NCBI RefSeq assembly: GCF_027595985.1
Contig: NC_073303.1
Location: 368,073,386 to 368,137,385 of the forward strand
Length of the DNA stretch: 64,000 bases
DNA from: Sorex araneus
Lineage: Eukaryota > Chordata > Mammalia > Eulipotyphla > Soricidae
Direction: 5' to 3'
This document shows positions 48,550 through 58,960 of the stretch, piece by piece. A program made the translations under genes and the position numbers. The notes under the pieces are model-generated. The model ran no database searches. It was not told where the DNA came from and saw nothing but the letters and a program-made list of their open reading frames with translations. Each line of letters begins with the position of its first letter. The first letter of the stretch is position 1.

Positions 48550-49750
48550 TAAAAAATGTCTTTCAATAGAAAAAGTAAAAGTACTTAGTGGCCATTAATT
48601 TTCCAGTGGTAGGCAGTACTGATCCTCTCATTTAAATCATCTATATTTTGCCTTTAATTGGTTATCAATAAGCACATTTAGAGCTGTTCCTTGTTGCATA
48701 AGGATTTTATTATCTGTTGCATAAGGATTTCAGAATAAAGTCAAGAAAAACAAACAGTTTTTACTTACAAAGGACTTACAGATTGGGTTGCCTTCATCTG
48801 CAGAACTTCTCTACATAAAATTAGTCATCCTAGTTTGTACTTTTATTTTTAGGCTGCTTTATGTTTGCTTAACATTGGATGTAGCTGAAGATCGAAAACC
48901 ACAGCAGTTCTATCTGTATGAAAGGACTTCCTTTCTAGAGGCTTCTATTTGAATATTAATTTATAGTCTATGCTAATTTTAGAAATTATTGTATTTTTAA
49001 ATAGCATGCACCTTGCCCAGCTTTAAAGGATCTGTTATGAGTAGGGACTGACAGTTATACATGTGTGTCAGGCTGAGTGTACATGTGAATTTAACAGTGA
49101 TTATATTTTGAACCATTTTCCTGCCATTTATTCTACTCTTTGATAAAGCATCAAAAATAAAATGATAAGCCAAAGCCATAGATTGCTAAAACACAGAATT
49201 TTCCACTCAGTGGCTGACAACTTCCATTTTATATGAAGATAGAGCATTGAATACTCTTACTATTCTCATTGTTTAGTTATTAATCATCTCACATGACACC
49301 CCCAGAACAAAAATAAAAATAATGAAAGTAAAAAAGTAATTATTTAAAGACATTCTTTCAGAAGATATGCCACTTGAGAATTACAAAAAAGGAAAAGTTT
49401 AAGATGACTGTTTTGTATTGTAGGAACAAATTGGATGCCTTGAAAGGTAATAAACATGCTTTGTGATTTTTGTGCTTTTATACTGTATTTCACAGCTCTT
49501 GAGAGAACAGTGTGCTATCTAAGATCACTGAAGGATTGCCTAGAAATCGCTCCCTCATTGCACACCACACACTATCGTCAAAGAACATAGACTGTGCCTT
49601 CTTGCTCTAGAAGCCAATGTGTATTATGCTCAGATCAAGACTTGGAATTCCATAACAAATTGTGTTAAATATGGGACATCACACAACCAAAGCTTATGTA
49701 GGTTTCACCAGGTAGCCTAACATGTAATACTAAATCTGAAGTAAAAAACA
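48550..49750. other. Intergenic DNA, no gene seen
   Basis: AT-rich unique sequence. A direct doublet 'ttgttgcataaggatttta' / 'ctgttgcataaggatttca' lies at 48,690-48,732. No coding signal. Confidence 0.45.
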
Positions 49751-49754
49751 TATT

Positions 49755-50225
49755 GTTTTTCCTTCAGTATCAGTTTCCGATTGCTGCAGTAACAAATTAT
49801 CCCCACTGAGTGGCTTAAAATAGCCTCAATTTATTACCTCACAGTTCTTTTGGTATGATGAGTATCCCTGGGACAAAAATCAAAGAGTTAGTATAATCGT
49901 GTATCTCTCTGGAAGCTTTTGGTTGAAATGTTTCCCTGACTTCTATAGTTTCTAGAAGTTTCTCCCCTTCCTGGGATCAAAGCACTTTTCTCCAGTTTCC
50001 AAACCAGCAATGGTCAGGGGTTTCTCATATTGTGTCACCCTCTCTGCCTCCGTGGTCTCCCTTTTTACTTAGAAGTTGTCTTGAGACTAGAGTGGACTCG
50101 CTAGGGTAAACCAGGACTATCTCCCTATTTACATGTCACTGGATGAGTCCTTTGTGTTTCCTGGTGCTGGGGAACCTAACATGGCTCCAGGTTGAAACAG
50201 TTCCCAGAAGAACATGGATGTCTTC
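49755..50225 (+). mobile_element. MaLR/MLT1-like solo LTR
   Basis: The start 'cagtttccgattgctgcagtaacaaatta' (in blocks), 'gagtggcttaaaatag', 'tttattacctcacagttc' matches the widespread mammalian LTR beginning 'attgctgctgtaacaaattacc...gtggcttaaaacaac'. About 470 bp, highly diverged, no internal region, so a solo LTR. Confidence 0.65.
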
Positions 50226-50298
50226 AAAAGACTTGCACTGCCCATCACACCTTTTAAATGATTCATGAGAAAGTCAAATAAAGTTTCCTAAACTGACA

Positions 50299-50474
50299 AT
50301 TTTTTTTTTTGCTTTTTGGGTCACACCCGGCAATGCACAGGGGTTACTCCTGGCTTTGCACTCAGGAGTTACTCCTGGCGGTGCTCAGGGGACCATATGG
50401 GATGCTGGGAATCGAACCCCGGTCAGCCGCGTGCAAGGCAAACACCCTACCCACTGTGTTATCGCTCCAGCCCC
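50299..50474 (-). repeat. SOR-type A-tailed SINE, near consensus
   Basis: Poly-T of about 10, 'gctttttgggtcacacccgg', 'caggggttactcctggc', 'ggaccatatgggatgctgg', 'aatcgaaccccggtcagcc', 'tatcgctccagccccc'. Flanks 50,287-50,298 and 50,475-50,486 match at 10 of 12. Among the least diverged copies. Confidence 0.92.
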
Positions 50475-50608
50475 CCTACATTGACATAATTTTTTATTTT
50501 CAGGCCAGAGGGGAACATATTCTGGCCATGCAGTTTTCACTCATCATTAGGCCCCCCTCCAGGTCATCATCTTTTCAGACAAATGTCAGGTAATTACAGG
50601 TCATCTTG

Positions 50609-50782
50609 GGAGACTGGAGCAATTACCACAGCAGTAAGACACTTGCCTTGTACATGACCAATCCAGTTTGATCTCCGGCATCCTTTGTGGTCCCCCTGAG
50701 CACCATCAGGAATCATTCCTGAATCCAGAGCCAGGTATAAGCCCTGAGCATCACCAGGCCTCACCCCAAAACAAAAACAAAA
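50609..50782 (+). repeat. SOR-type SINE, diverged
   Basis: 'gagactggagcaattaccac', 'acttgccttgtacatgacc', 'ggtccccctgagcaccatc', 'agagccaggtataagccc', 'tgagcatcaccagg' and an A-rich tail. Opposite in orientation to its neighbour. Confidence 0.8.
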
Positions 50783-51488
50783 ATGGCACCTTGAACCCCA
50801 CATCTGCTCTTTTCCCAGTGCCAATTAATCAGGAAAAGAGGAGAATTTTTGTAGTTTATCTATTGAAATCCAGTCCCAGACAGAATCAATAATGTGCAAT
50901 TCCTCATTTTCTCTGATGCCCCACATCAACTTTTTTGTTTGTTTGTTTTTATTCCATCTAGCAAACTGTCCCCAAGTGCTGACAAAATGCCCACCACTGC
51001 TCTGGCTGCTGAGCCACCAAGACATAAAAGCCACAGGCAACAGCATGTGCACAGGGCCGGGTGGCTGAGACAGGAGCAGTGAGGACAGAAGAGAACTTTA
51101 TTCCCATTTCCTGTTGACACACGCACTCTGATCTCTCCCGTCTCTGCTCCCTCTCCCAGGCCTGCTGCCACAGTTCCCGTGCAGGCCATTATCACATCTT
51201 GCTTCAGCTCAGGCGACTTCTCCCAGCTGGTGCTCATCCCCTCAGTCTCCCACCTCCGAAACATTCCACACTCAAATATAAACACAGCTGTAGTTGTATC
51301 ACTCCCTGACTCAAAAGCGACACCTTTTTTATTGCCTACAGAATAACATATACATTTCTCCACATGGTCTCCCAGGCCCTCTGGGCTCCAGCTACCTTCC
51401 AAGCCTTATCTCACAGAGGCTAAAGGCAATCACAGCACTACCTCACGTTCTTACTGGGCTGTCCCAGGCTCCGACTGCTAACCCCGAC

Positions 51489-51665
51489 GGCCATTCTACC
51501 TTCCCCATATCCAAATAGCACAGGTAACCGAGGGATATTCTCCTGTCCCTTCTACACACACACACACAGACACACACACACAGACACACACACACACACA
51601 CACGGCCATTCTACCTTCCCCATATTCAAGTAGCACAGGTAACCGTGGGATATACACCTGTTCCT

Positions 51666-51712
<47 letters not shown>

Positions 51713-51772
51713 CCATTCTGCCTTCCCCATATCCAAGTAGCATAGGTAACCATGGGATATATACCTCTTCCT

Positions 51773-51817
<45 letters not shown>
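51489..51817. repeat. Three-unit minisatellite with CA-repeat ends
   Basis: The unit begins 'ggccattctaccttcccc', continues 'atatccaagtagcacagg', 'taaccgtgggatatacacc' and 'ttccttctac', and ends in a CA run. Copies start near 51,489, 51,604 and 51,711. CA runs occupy 51,553-51,603, 51,669-51,710 and 51,776-51,817. Units differ by few substitutions, so the duplication is recent. The Cys/Val-rich minus-strand open frames across it are repeat artefacts. Confidence 0.95.
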
Positions 51818-51820
<3 letters not shown>

Positions 51821-51929
51821 TGTCATCTCTTCCTCCTCGGGCTCCCATAGCACTTCACTTTAAAGGCTTTACCAGAAATTATTCATTTCTCCTTTCAATC
51901 TTTTATTTTTGCGGAATATCAAGGCCTCA

Positions 51930-52055
51930 CTCGCAGATTCTCAACTGCTTGAGAGCAGTTGCTGGTTTTATTTCCCTTTGAAACGGCTACAAAAGGGAGC
52001 CAGGCACCTTGCCCATAGCAAGGATACTACCGCCTGCACGTTTGTCAGACTCGGC
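51930..52055 (+). repeat. MIR/L2-type 3' end
   Basis: 'ctgcttgagagcagttgctgg', in two blocks, 'tttatttccctttg' and 'gccaggcaccttgccca' follow the consensus 'ctccttgagggcagg...tgcctggcaca' of ancient mammalian repeats. Confidence 0.5.
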
Positions 52056-52399
52056 TGAATGGATCAACTTCCAGGATTGTTGTCACAGCACACAGACTGT
52101 TTCTCCTGTGAGTTGTCCTTGGAGGTGCGGATGAACACTTTTCTCTGTCATAGTCACAGTCCAGAGCAACTGACAGCCTTTGGCAGCCGTCCACTGTGAT
52201 GTGAAGGAAGATTGACTGAAAGTTGGTGATTCACCCACAAATCCAAAGGAAAGACGGAATGTATATGTAACCCAGAAACAAAAGGTCAGAGAGCTGTGAA
52301 TGGCCTCAGTCATCAGCACAGAAACCTCATCGGACCTGGACATCACTGCTGTGGCAAAGCAAGAACCCAAGATGACCCGGATATTCGGATTTTGTGAAT

Positions 52400-52690
52400 G
52401 TGTCTGCTGTTAACCAAAACAGCTTCCGTAATGAACATTGATGGGGGAAGACAGGCGAAGAAGCCACAAAAGTGTTTGTTAGTATGTTGTTGTCATCAGT
52501 TCTACTAAATAGTTATCATTACAAATCCAAAAATATCTTGAATGGATAATAATGAATAATCTAGATCACGAAATTGCATGAGAAGGGGATTAGCTGACTC
52601 AGGAGACTAATTATAAGGAGGTATTGAGCTGCTTAGCGCTCATCTCGATTGTAAAACCATAAACCACCCGTGCCTGTCAATCAGGGTCAG
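52400..52690. promoter_or_regulatory. Candidate conserved non-coding element
   Basis: A repeat-free stretch with dense binding-site-like words: 'gctgactcagga' (AP-1/Maf-like), 'ctaattataagg' (homeodomain-like), 'cataaaccaccc' and 'tgcctgtcaatca'. It lies about 5 kb upstream of the CpG-island promoter. Enhancer function is inferred from composition only. Confidence 0.25.
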
Positions 52691-52868
52691 TGTGGGAGAG
52701 TGAAAATAGCATTGAACCAGGGTCAAGGCCTCAGCTCAGCCCTTGGCTCTATGATTTTGGAAGCTTTTAATAAAGATCCTCCCCCAAGGAGAAAAGCAGA
52801 TCCCTTCCTTCCGAGAAATAGTGCCTAAAGCCACTAGTTTCACAGAAAACGCTCAACCCTAGACAAAT

Positions 52869-52880
52869 TCTCTCTCTCTC

Positions 52881-52957
<77 letters not shown>

Positions 52958-52979
52958 TACACACACACACACACACACA
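52869..52979. repeat. (CT)n-(CA)n compound microsatellite
   Basis: CT units to 52,946 with a C-rich interruption, then CA units to 52,979 with one CATA step. Confidence 0.96.
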
Positions 52980-53502
52980 TTCACCTTCCCCACACTAATA
53001 CCTTCTTGCTTAATGGGCCAGTTTAGTACAACTATTAACCAGATGATTATAATTTGAGCAAGTGTTATCCATCCATGCCCTAAATAACAGTGGCTGACAT
53101 AAAAATGATCAAACTACTTTCTCACCCACAGAATTTACCAGCCGGGAGGTCAAGACTAAAATTATTATATTTATTTTTTAATCTAATTTTGAGCAATAAT
53201 AATGTCATCATATGTTTGAAATTTTCCCATGTACTTCGCTTAACCAAGAAATCCTTTGAATCCTTATTGCGCAGGAAAGTCAATGGGATACATTTTTTAA
53301 GTGACCACAGCAATGATAGTGAGCTTTCTAAGTAAGTCCCCTTCCAGTGAACTAAATTTGGAGATATAAAATGATTAAGACAAAGTTCCTGACCTCAGGA
53401 CATTTGGGGTTAGCGATAGAGATAGTACATTAAACTCCATTCCTTTGTGCATCTTAGAAGTGCTGGGAAGAGCATAAAGGATTGTATTTCTCATGGATAA
53501 AG

Positions 53503-53504
<2 letters not shown>

Positions 53505-53556
<52 letters not shown>
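53505..53556. repeat. (GT)n microsatellite
   Basis: About 26 pure GT units. The preceding 53,360-53,480 resembles an L2-type fragment. Confidence 0.96.
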
Positions 53557-53558
<2 letters not shown>

Positions 53559-54721
53559 GATGGGATAGGAGATGTCCAAACAGACTTCACTGAACAGTTG
53601 AGCTGGTCACTGGACTCAAACCCAAGTTTCCTCCATTTTTAGGTAAGTTCTGAATGTTTTACCAAATCTCATCAATTACGAATGGAAAGTAATGCCAAAT
53701 ATATGACTTTGCTGGGAGAGAGGAATGAGACGACATATGGAGGAGACTTTTGCAATCAGCAAGGCACCCAGTAAATAGCTATTATTTTCACTTGTCATTG
53801 GAACTAATTTGTTTGATCCGAAGGTGAATGGCTTATCCCAGATTGCTCCCATACCCCATCCCAGTGCTCCTGTCTGTCAGATTCCAATATTCTCCCCTAC
53901 CTGGCCATGAAAACAATGTAGAACACAGGAAAAGCATTCATCCTGATAACACTCTGTAGGCCTAAACTCATGTTAACATAGTCATATAAGGAATCATACA
54001 ATATCTGAAGACTTCTCTCTGAACTGTTTCCTTTAACTCCTAAAAGGATATTCTCCACAGACAAAGGATCCAATAGCATGATAGAGAAAATAGTAGTTAA
54101 TACAGAAATAAAACAACATATACCTTTTTAAAAAGGGGGTTTAAACCATTGCAGTGTTTCAGAGAATAATACATGGCAGATCTCAGCTGTTTAAAGTGGT
54201 TTCACTGTGAGCTTCCATAGAAAACATTTGACTAGAAATGTGCCTTGCATTTAGTAGGTACTCAACAACTACTGAATGCAGAGATTTAATCTGAATTTGT
54301 TACACTCTTAAATTGCAGTGCTAAATTGCAGTGCTAAAATTTCTTTCCTCTTATAATATCTGTAAATCTTATTTGGATCAATCTACTACAGTCCATTTTT
54401 AAAGTTTTTCAAAGACAAAATTCCATTTAAATTTGATGTCTCATCTCAATAAAAATGTAAGAAAAATAATTCCTACTTTATTAATAGAAAAACTTAAGCT
54501 AAAAAAATGTTTGTTGCATATGGTTTACCAGACAATATGTTGGAAGATGGAAATAAGCAAACATATACTCATGGGAAATGTATAAATAGTATTTAGTGAA
54601 TATTCATTCATCCATATTACAGTTCTCCCCACAGAAACAGATTCAACAGGAGAAATAGATTTACAGATGGACTGACCTATCCATTGGTCAGTGATAATAA
54701 TTAATGAATTGGCTTATGTAA

Positions 54722-54980
54722 TTATAGAGACTCCCATGTGGGCAGGAAACTCTTGGCAGCTTGCCAGGTCCTTGCCCACATGGGAAAGCCTCGCCAACTC
54801 CCCATGGTGTATTCATATGCCCAAACCAGTAACAAATGCTGGGTCTCATTCCTCTGATCCTGAAAGAGCCTCCAATGCGGCATCCTTGGGAAGGACGAGT
54901 AAAGAGAGGCTTCTAAAATCTCAGGGTTAGGACGAATGGAGACGTTACTGAGACTGCTCAATAAATTCGACGATCAACGA

Positions 54981-55039
<59 letters not shown>
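54722..55039 (+). mobile_element. RTE 3' end with (GAT)n tail
   Basis: The sense order is 'ggtgtattcatatgcccaaac', 'ctcattcctctgatcctg', 'gagcctccaatgcggcatcc', 'gggaaggacgagtaaagag', 'gacgaatggagacgttac', 'gacgatcaacgag' and 20 GAT units from 54,981. The 'W-R-R-Y' and 'D-D-Q-R-D-D' style C-terminus is readable with one stop. It contains about 85 bp ('ttcctctg' to 'ttaggacg') missing from the RTE-tailed SINEs. At its 5' side is a perfect 12-bp inverted repeat (54,733-54,744 / 54,773-54,784). Confidence 0.8.
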
Positions 55040-55040
<1 letters not shown>

Positions 55041-56150
55041 TTATAGAGACTAGAAAGTTAAAAACTTGCAGAGCTGATGACCAAGCAGAAGTGATGTTGG
55101 GGGCTTTAGGACCCCTCCTGGAGATTTCCAGTCAACTGGCCTGGTGGTTTAGGGCTAGAGTTCAGGGACATGGTGCTGCTCAGGCCCTGCAGTCCTGGGG
55201 AGCACCAGGGTCAACCCAGTGGGTCTGGGGAGCCTCTCAGGTGGCACTTGCCAATGATCAGAGGACCCGGTGAGAGCGAGGACAAAACCCAGCTGCATGC
55301 AAGGCCTGTGCTCATGATTGTCCTAGCTCTCCAGCGCTGGCCTTGTCTTTTTACTCAGAATCAACTGTCTGAATGAGACCCCTCTGCCTCAGAGAGGGCC
55401 GTCTGCTTGACTTCTAGTTATTTAAATTTGACCTCATCCAAAACTACTCTCCCCAAAAGAGGCAGAGCAATACTTGCCCAAATGTTGATGCACCTCCGTA
55501 GCCCAATGAGGCAGGACATATGAAATTGACCACATAGTCCAAAAGTAATTTTTCTTCTGTCAAAATATTGCTAAGGAATGCACCATCAGGAATAAATGAC
55601 TTTAGCAAAACACAAGGTGTCGTATCTGTTGTTAGATTCAGCTGTGGGTGAGCTGATGGCTCCCATGTACTGATCAACTTTCGATCCAGTCAAGTTTTTC
55701 TCCACCATTGGAGGGCTAAGTGGGGGTCACCTACTTAATTCTCTGAGCCTCACCTTCCACATCTACGAGAATAAGGAAATAAAAAATCTACATTGGCCAG
55801 AATCTTTGGAAAAGTTAAATGAGATCATTCCTGTAAGGAATGTCTAGTAAGTATTAGCTGTCCTTGTGTGAAGAATTCCAATTCACTTCTGCAGGGGCCA
55901 CTTCTCGGCTTGTAGAAACCTAATACAATATTTACTTCTCCTCTTGTACGTTTAGGAATCTCCCCCATTGCTGTGGTTTTTTTCGGTTGTTTCCACACAT
56001 AGATCACTTGACGGCAAGTATGAGTGGATCATTTAGTAACCAGTCAATTCAATCAAAATAATTTTCTATAATTAGAAAAGCAGTGATGGGGAAGCAATCT
56101 GGATGCACCACGCTTGAAAATTACAGAGAGAAGAGAGGCAGAACTGAGCA
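55040..56150. other. Intergenic DNA with eroded SINE
   Basis: 55,140-55,345 holds phrases of an older SINE ('ggagcaccagggtcaaccc', 'gctgcatgcaaggcc', 'tagctctccagcgctgg'), likely minus strand. The remainder is unique and gene-free. Confidence 0.45.
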
Positions 56151-56154
56151 AAGA

Positions 56155-56333
56155 TGGCCTGCTTTGGCTGCGCTGGCCAAACCCAGATTGCCTTGAGCCC
56201 TGAGGTCCAGGGTTCGATCCCAGGCACCATCTATGGGTCCCACCAGCACTGGCCAGGAGACATCCCTGAGCATAGAGTCAGGAGTAAGCTCCAAGCACAG
56301 TGGGATGGGACCCAAAACAAAACAACAAAAAAG
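56155..56333 (+). repeat. SOR-type SINE, diverged
   Basis: 'gccaaacccagattgccttg', B box 'cagggttcgatccc', 'catctatgggtcccacc', 'tcaggagtaagctcc' and an A-rich 'caaaacaacaaaaaa' tail. The head has drifted, but the B box is intact. Confidence 0.7.
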
Positions 56334-56939
56334 CACTTCGTATTTCAGGTCAGGACACAGATGGGGAGTGTCTCCTTCTAACCGTATTGTTTTGAACCCA
56401 GAAAGGAGAAACTTGAGCGATAGTTGCACATCACCTTCCAGAATGGTCGCCGCCATCCTTCCCTCCTCACTGATATGCCCTCCTCACTCCTGACTGGGGG
56501 TTTGAGAGTGCGGGACAGTCTCTGCTACCTCCTGGGGAGGCATCCCCTTTAAGTTACCGACCTTAAGAACAGGGCGCCTCAAGGCTGGGGATGCTGTGGG
56601 ACGTGCAGAAAGCTGAGTCTTTGGAGAAATTCTTAAAAGTCGTGACTGGGATTTTTCTCACCTTCTCCCCTATCTTCCACTTCCCTCCAGGAAATTCAGG
56701 AGAGCGTGGCGTCCTCAAGGTCAAGCTTAAACCCGGGCTGACACTCATCTCCCTTCTGACGCTCCCGGACTAGGTTTCTCGCTTTTCATCGACTGTCTCC
56801 TGCAACATCCAGGATCGAATCGAAGCAGAATAAGTCACTCCAACTTCAGGGAGAGTTTCGGTGGAAAATGCAAGTCCTCCCCCAACTCTATCCCCCTCCC
56901 CACTTCTCCCCTCTGTCCCCCCCCCACCCCTCCTTTCCG

Positions 56940-57180
56940 TAATCTCTCAGCCAATAGAGGAGTTTCAACATTTCAATGCGGTATCTAAACTGCATTTAAA
57001 GAATTAACCCATTTGGCCCCTCGCTGGTCTAAACCACAGGGTGCCAACCGGACGCTAATTGCCTCATCTGGTGGGGTTCCAGACCGCTCCTCGGAAGGCA
57101 GGCGCGCACACTCCCGGCACCCATTGGCTCATTCAATTCTCTTCCCCCGGCGTTAGCCTCGGTCGGAATATTCATGAGCC
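56940..57180 (+). promoter_or_regulatory. Core and proximal promoter of the CpG-island gene
   Basis: A CCAAT box at 56,951-56,955 ('agccaatagagg'), an inverted CCAAT at 57,123-57,127 ('cattgg'), and 'aatattcatgag' at 57,168-57,178, which resembles a POU/octamer half-site. No TATA box lies at a fixed distance from an obvious start. The change from AT-rich to GC-rich DNA at about 57,040 marks the island edge. The start site cannot be fixed from sequence. Confidence 0.6.
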
Positions 57181-58960
57181 GGGGGCCGAGGACCCGCGGC
57201 GCGGGCGGGAGGCTGTCACTCGGGCCGGGGACGGCGCGAGGGAGGGGCCGGTGACCGCCGCGGGGCGCCTGTTCTCGGGGCCGCCGTGGGGGGCGCGGGC
57301 CGGGCATCCGCGGGGCTGGCGCGCCTGCCACTGCCGCCCAACTCCCGGCCACCGCGCGGACACTTCGCCAAAGACCCGAAGGCGGCCGAGCGGGGACACT
57401 TGAGACCCCGGGGGTCGGGGGGTGGGGGGCGGGAGCGGCGCGGCGACCTGGGGCGCCGGCAGGAGCCCGGACTCCCGGCGGGGGAGGCAGCGATGTGAGC
57501 CGGACGCGCGCGTCCCGGAGCAGCGTGGACCCGGCGGTGCCAGGTAACGGGCGCGGGGCGCGGGGCGTGGGGCCCGGGGCGCGGGGCGCGGACGGGCTGG
57601 GCGCCGCGGGGTCCCCGCAACTGCCCCGCCAGCCCGCGACGGCCGGGACCAGGACTTGCTCGGACTTCGGGAGGATGGAGACGCGGAGAGACTGCTCGGG
57701 TGGGCGAGAGCCGGGATGCCGGGGAGCGGGGGCGCGGGTTTGGGGGGCTCCTTGGCCACCCTCCGGAGGCGGCGGGAGAGGGTCGGCGGGGTCCCCTGCG
57801 CTGGGGACACCCCGGGCCGGGGTTGGCGGGAGGTGTCTCGCCCCGCGCGCCGGAACCCCGCGCCCGATCGGTCGGAGGAGGAGGAAGAGGAGGAGGAGGA
57901 GGAGGAGGGCGTGGAGGGCTCCGTCCCCGCCACCTGCAGGACCTCGCCTGCCCCCTGCACCGGCCGTCGCGACCCCCGCCCGCCGCGGCTCTGGGGCTTG
58001 GCTCGGCCGTGAGTTGCTGCTGGCGGAGACGCGCGGCGGGCGGCGGGCTGCGAGGGCGTCAGAGCCCCGGGATGGAGCCCAGGTGCAAAGGACGCGCGTG
58101 CCGGGATGAAGTCCCCTCCTGCCCTCGGGACCGGGACCGCGCGGGGAGCTGGGCTGAAGCCGGAGCCTCTGCCTGGCTGTCTTTCTCCGAGAGTCGGGGT
58201 TGGGGGTGGGGGGTGGGTAGCGGGGGAACCCGGAGGACTGCCTGAAGGCAGCATCCTGCCGCCTTTGCTACTTCTTTTCTGTTCCGACGTGGCCGAGCGA
58301 GGGGGGTGGGCAGCCAAGCTGGTGGCCCGGTGGAGCCGGAGTTTACATTGCTGGTGCCGCTCTACGGACGAGTGGCGGTGCTGCTGCGGGTGCAGGCTTG
58401 AACTACGTGCGTTGGATTTCCTGGTCGTTAGAGGTGGCCCGAAAATTGAAGTCTGCGCCTACACCCCTCCTCCGACCCACAGTGCTCCCTGACCCCTCGA
58501 GTATCCCGTGTGCTTCCCCAGGAAAAAAAAGAAAGAAAGAAAAAATACCCCGGGGTTGTGAAGGTGTCAGGGACCCAGCTAAGGAATTGGATCAACGTAA
58601 AAGCCACCAAACCAACAAAAAGTCCCAAGTGTGCCAAGAACCCGCCCCCGCGCCGGGGATGAATATCCTCGCCCGCCCCCACCGTTCCCCGCAGCACACA
58701 CCCTTGGTCAGCCTCCTCTGGCCGCCTCCCGGGACGCCCTGCCAGCCGTGGACTCCGCACTTGACCCAGCTTTTCCCTTTCAAGTTTCCATACGCTCGGA
58801 ACTTGGGTGTCCCCGAGAGCGCCCCTCTCGGCCCCCCTGGCGGCGCGCCCTTGCTGGGGCTGCCTTTGCCTCCCGCCGCTCAGCAGCTGCAAGGGCACCT
58901 GAGTGGGCGCCTCCGGCCTTGGCCCGCGCTCAGGGCTCGGGCTCGGGCAGCTGAGGATGC
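57040..58960. promoter_or_regulatory. CpG island
   Basis: About 1.9 kb of very GC-rich sequence with frequent CG dinucleotides, unlike the CpG-poor flanks. GC boxes include 'ggggcggg' at 57,427. A GAG/GGA repeat lies at 57,873-57,910. Frames of 381, 204, 200, 198 and 181 codons on both strands are Pro/Arg/Gly/Ala-rich and overlap freely. They reflect absence of AT-rich stops, not coding. Mammalian islands of this size almost always mark a housekeeping or developmental promoter, and may be bidirectional. Confidence 0.93.
57180..57543 (+). other. Probable non-coding first exon, 5' end uncertain
   Basis: A consensus donor 'ggtgccag|gtaacggg' ends the exon at 57,543, followed by a G-rich intron start typical of CpG-island first introns. 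The only ATG close to the donor (57,493) is followed at once by TGA, so any long coding frame must begin in a downstream exon outside the window. The 5' boundary is a guess between the CCAAT boxes and the GC-rich core. Gene identity not recognised. Confidence 0.5.

Noticed and set aside
50926..51402. 158-codon minus-strand open frame
   Set aside because: No domain or splice context, and it runs through unrelated unique sequence; chance length for this composition.
51552..51853. Cys/Val-rich minus-strand frames resembling small cysteine-rich peptides
   Set aside because: Translation of CA repeats.
57172..58317. 381-codon minus-strand open frame in the CpG island, and several of about 200 codons on both strands
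   Set aside because: Pro/Arg/Gly/Ala-rich, overlapping in many frames, no domain. Explained by GC content removing stop codons.
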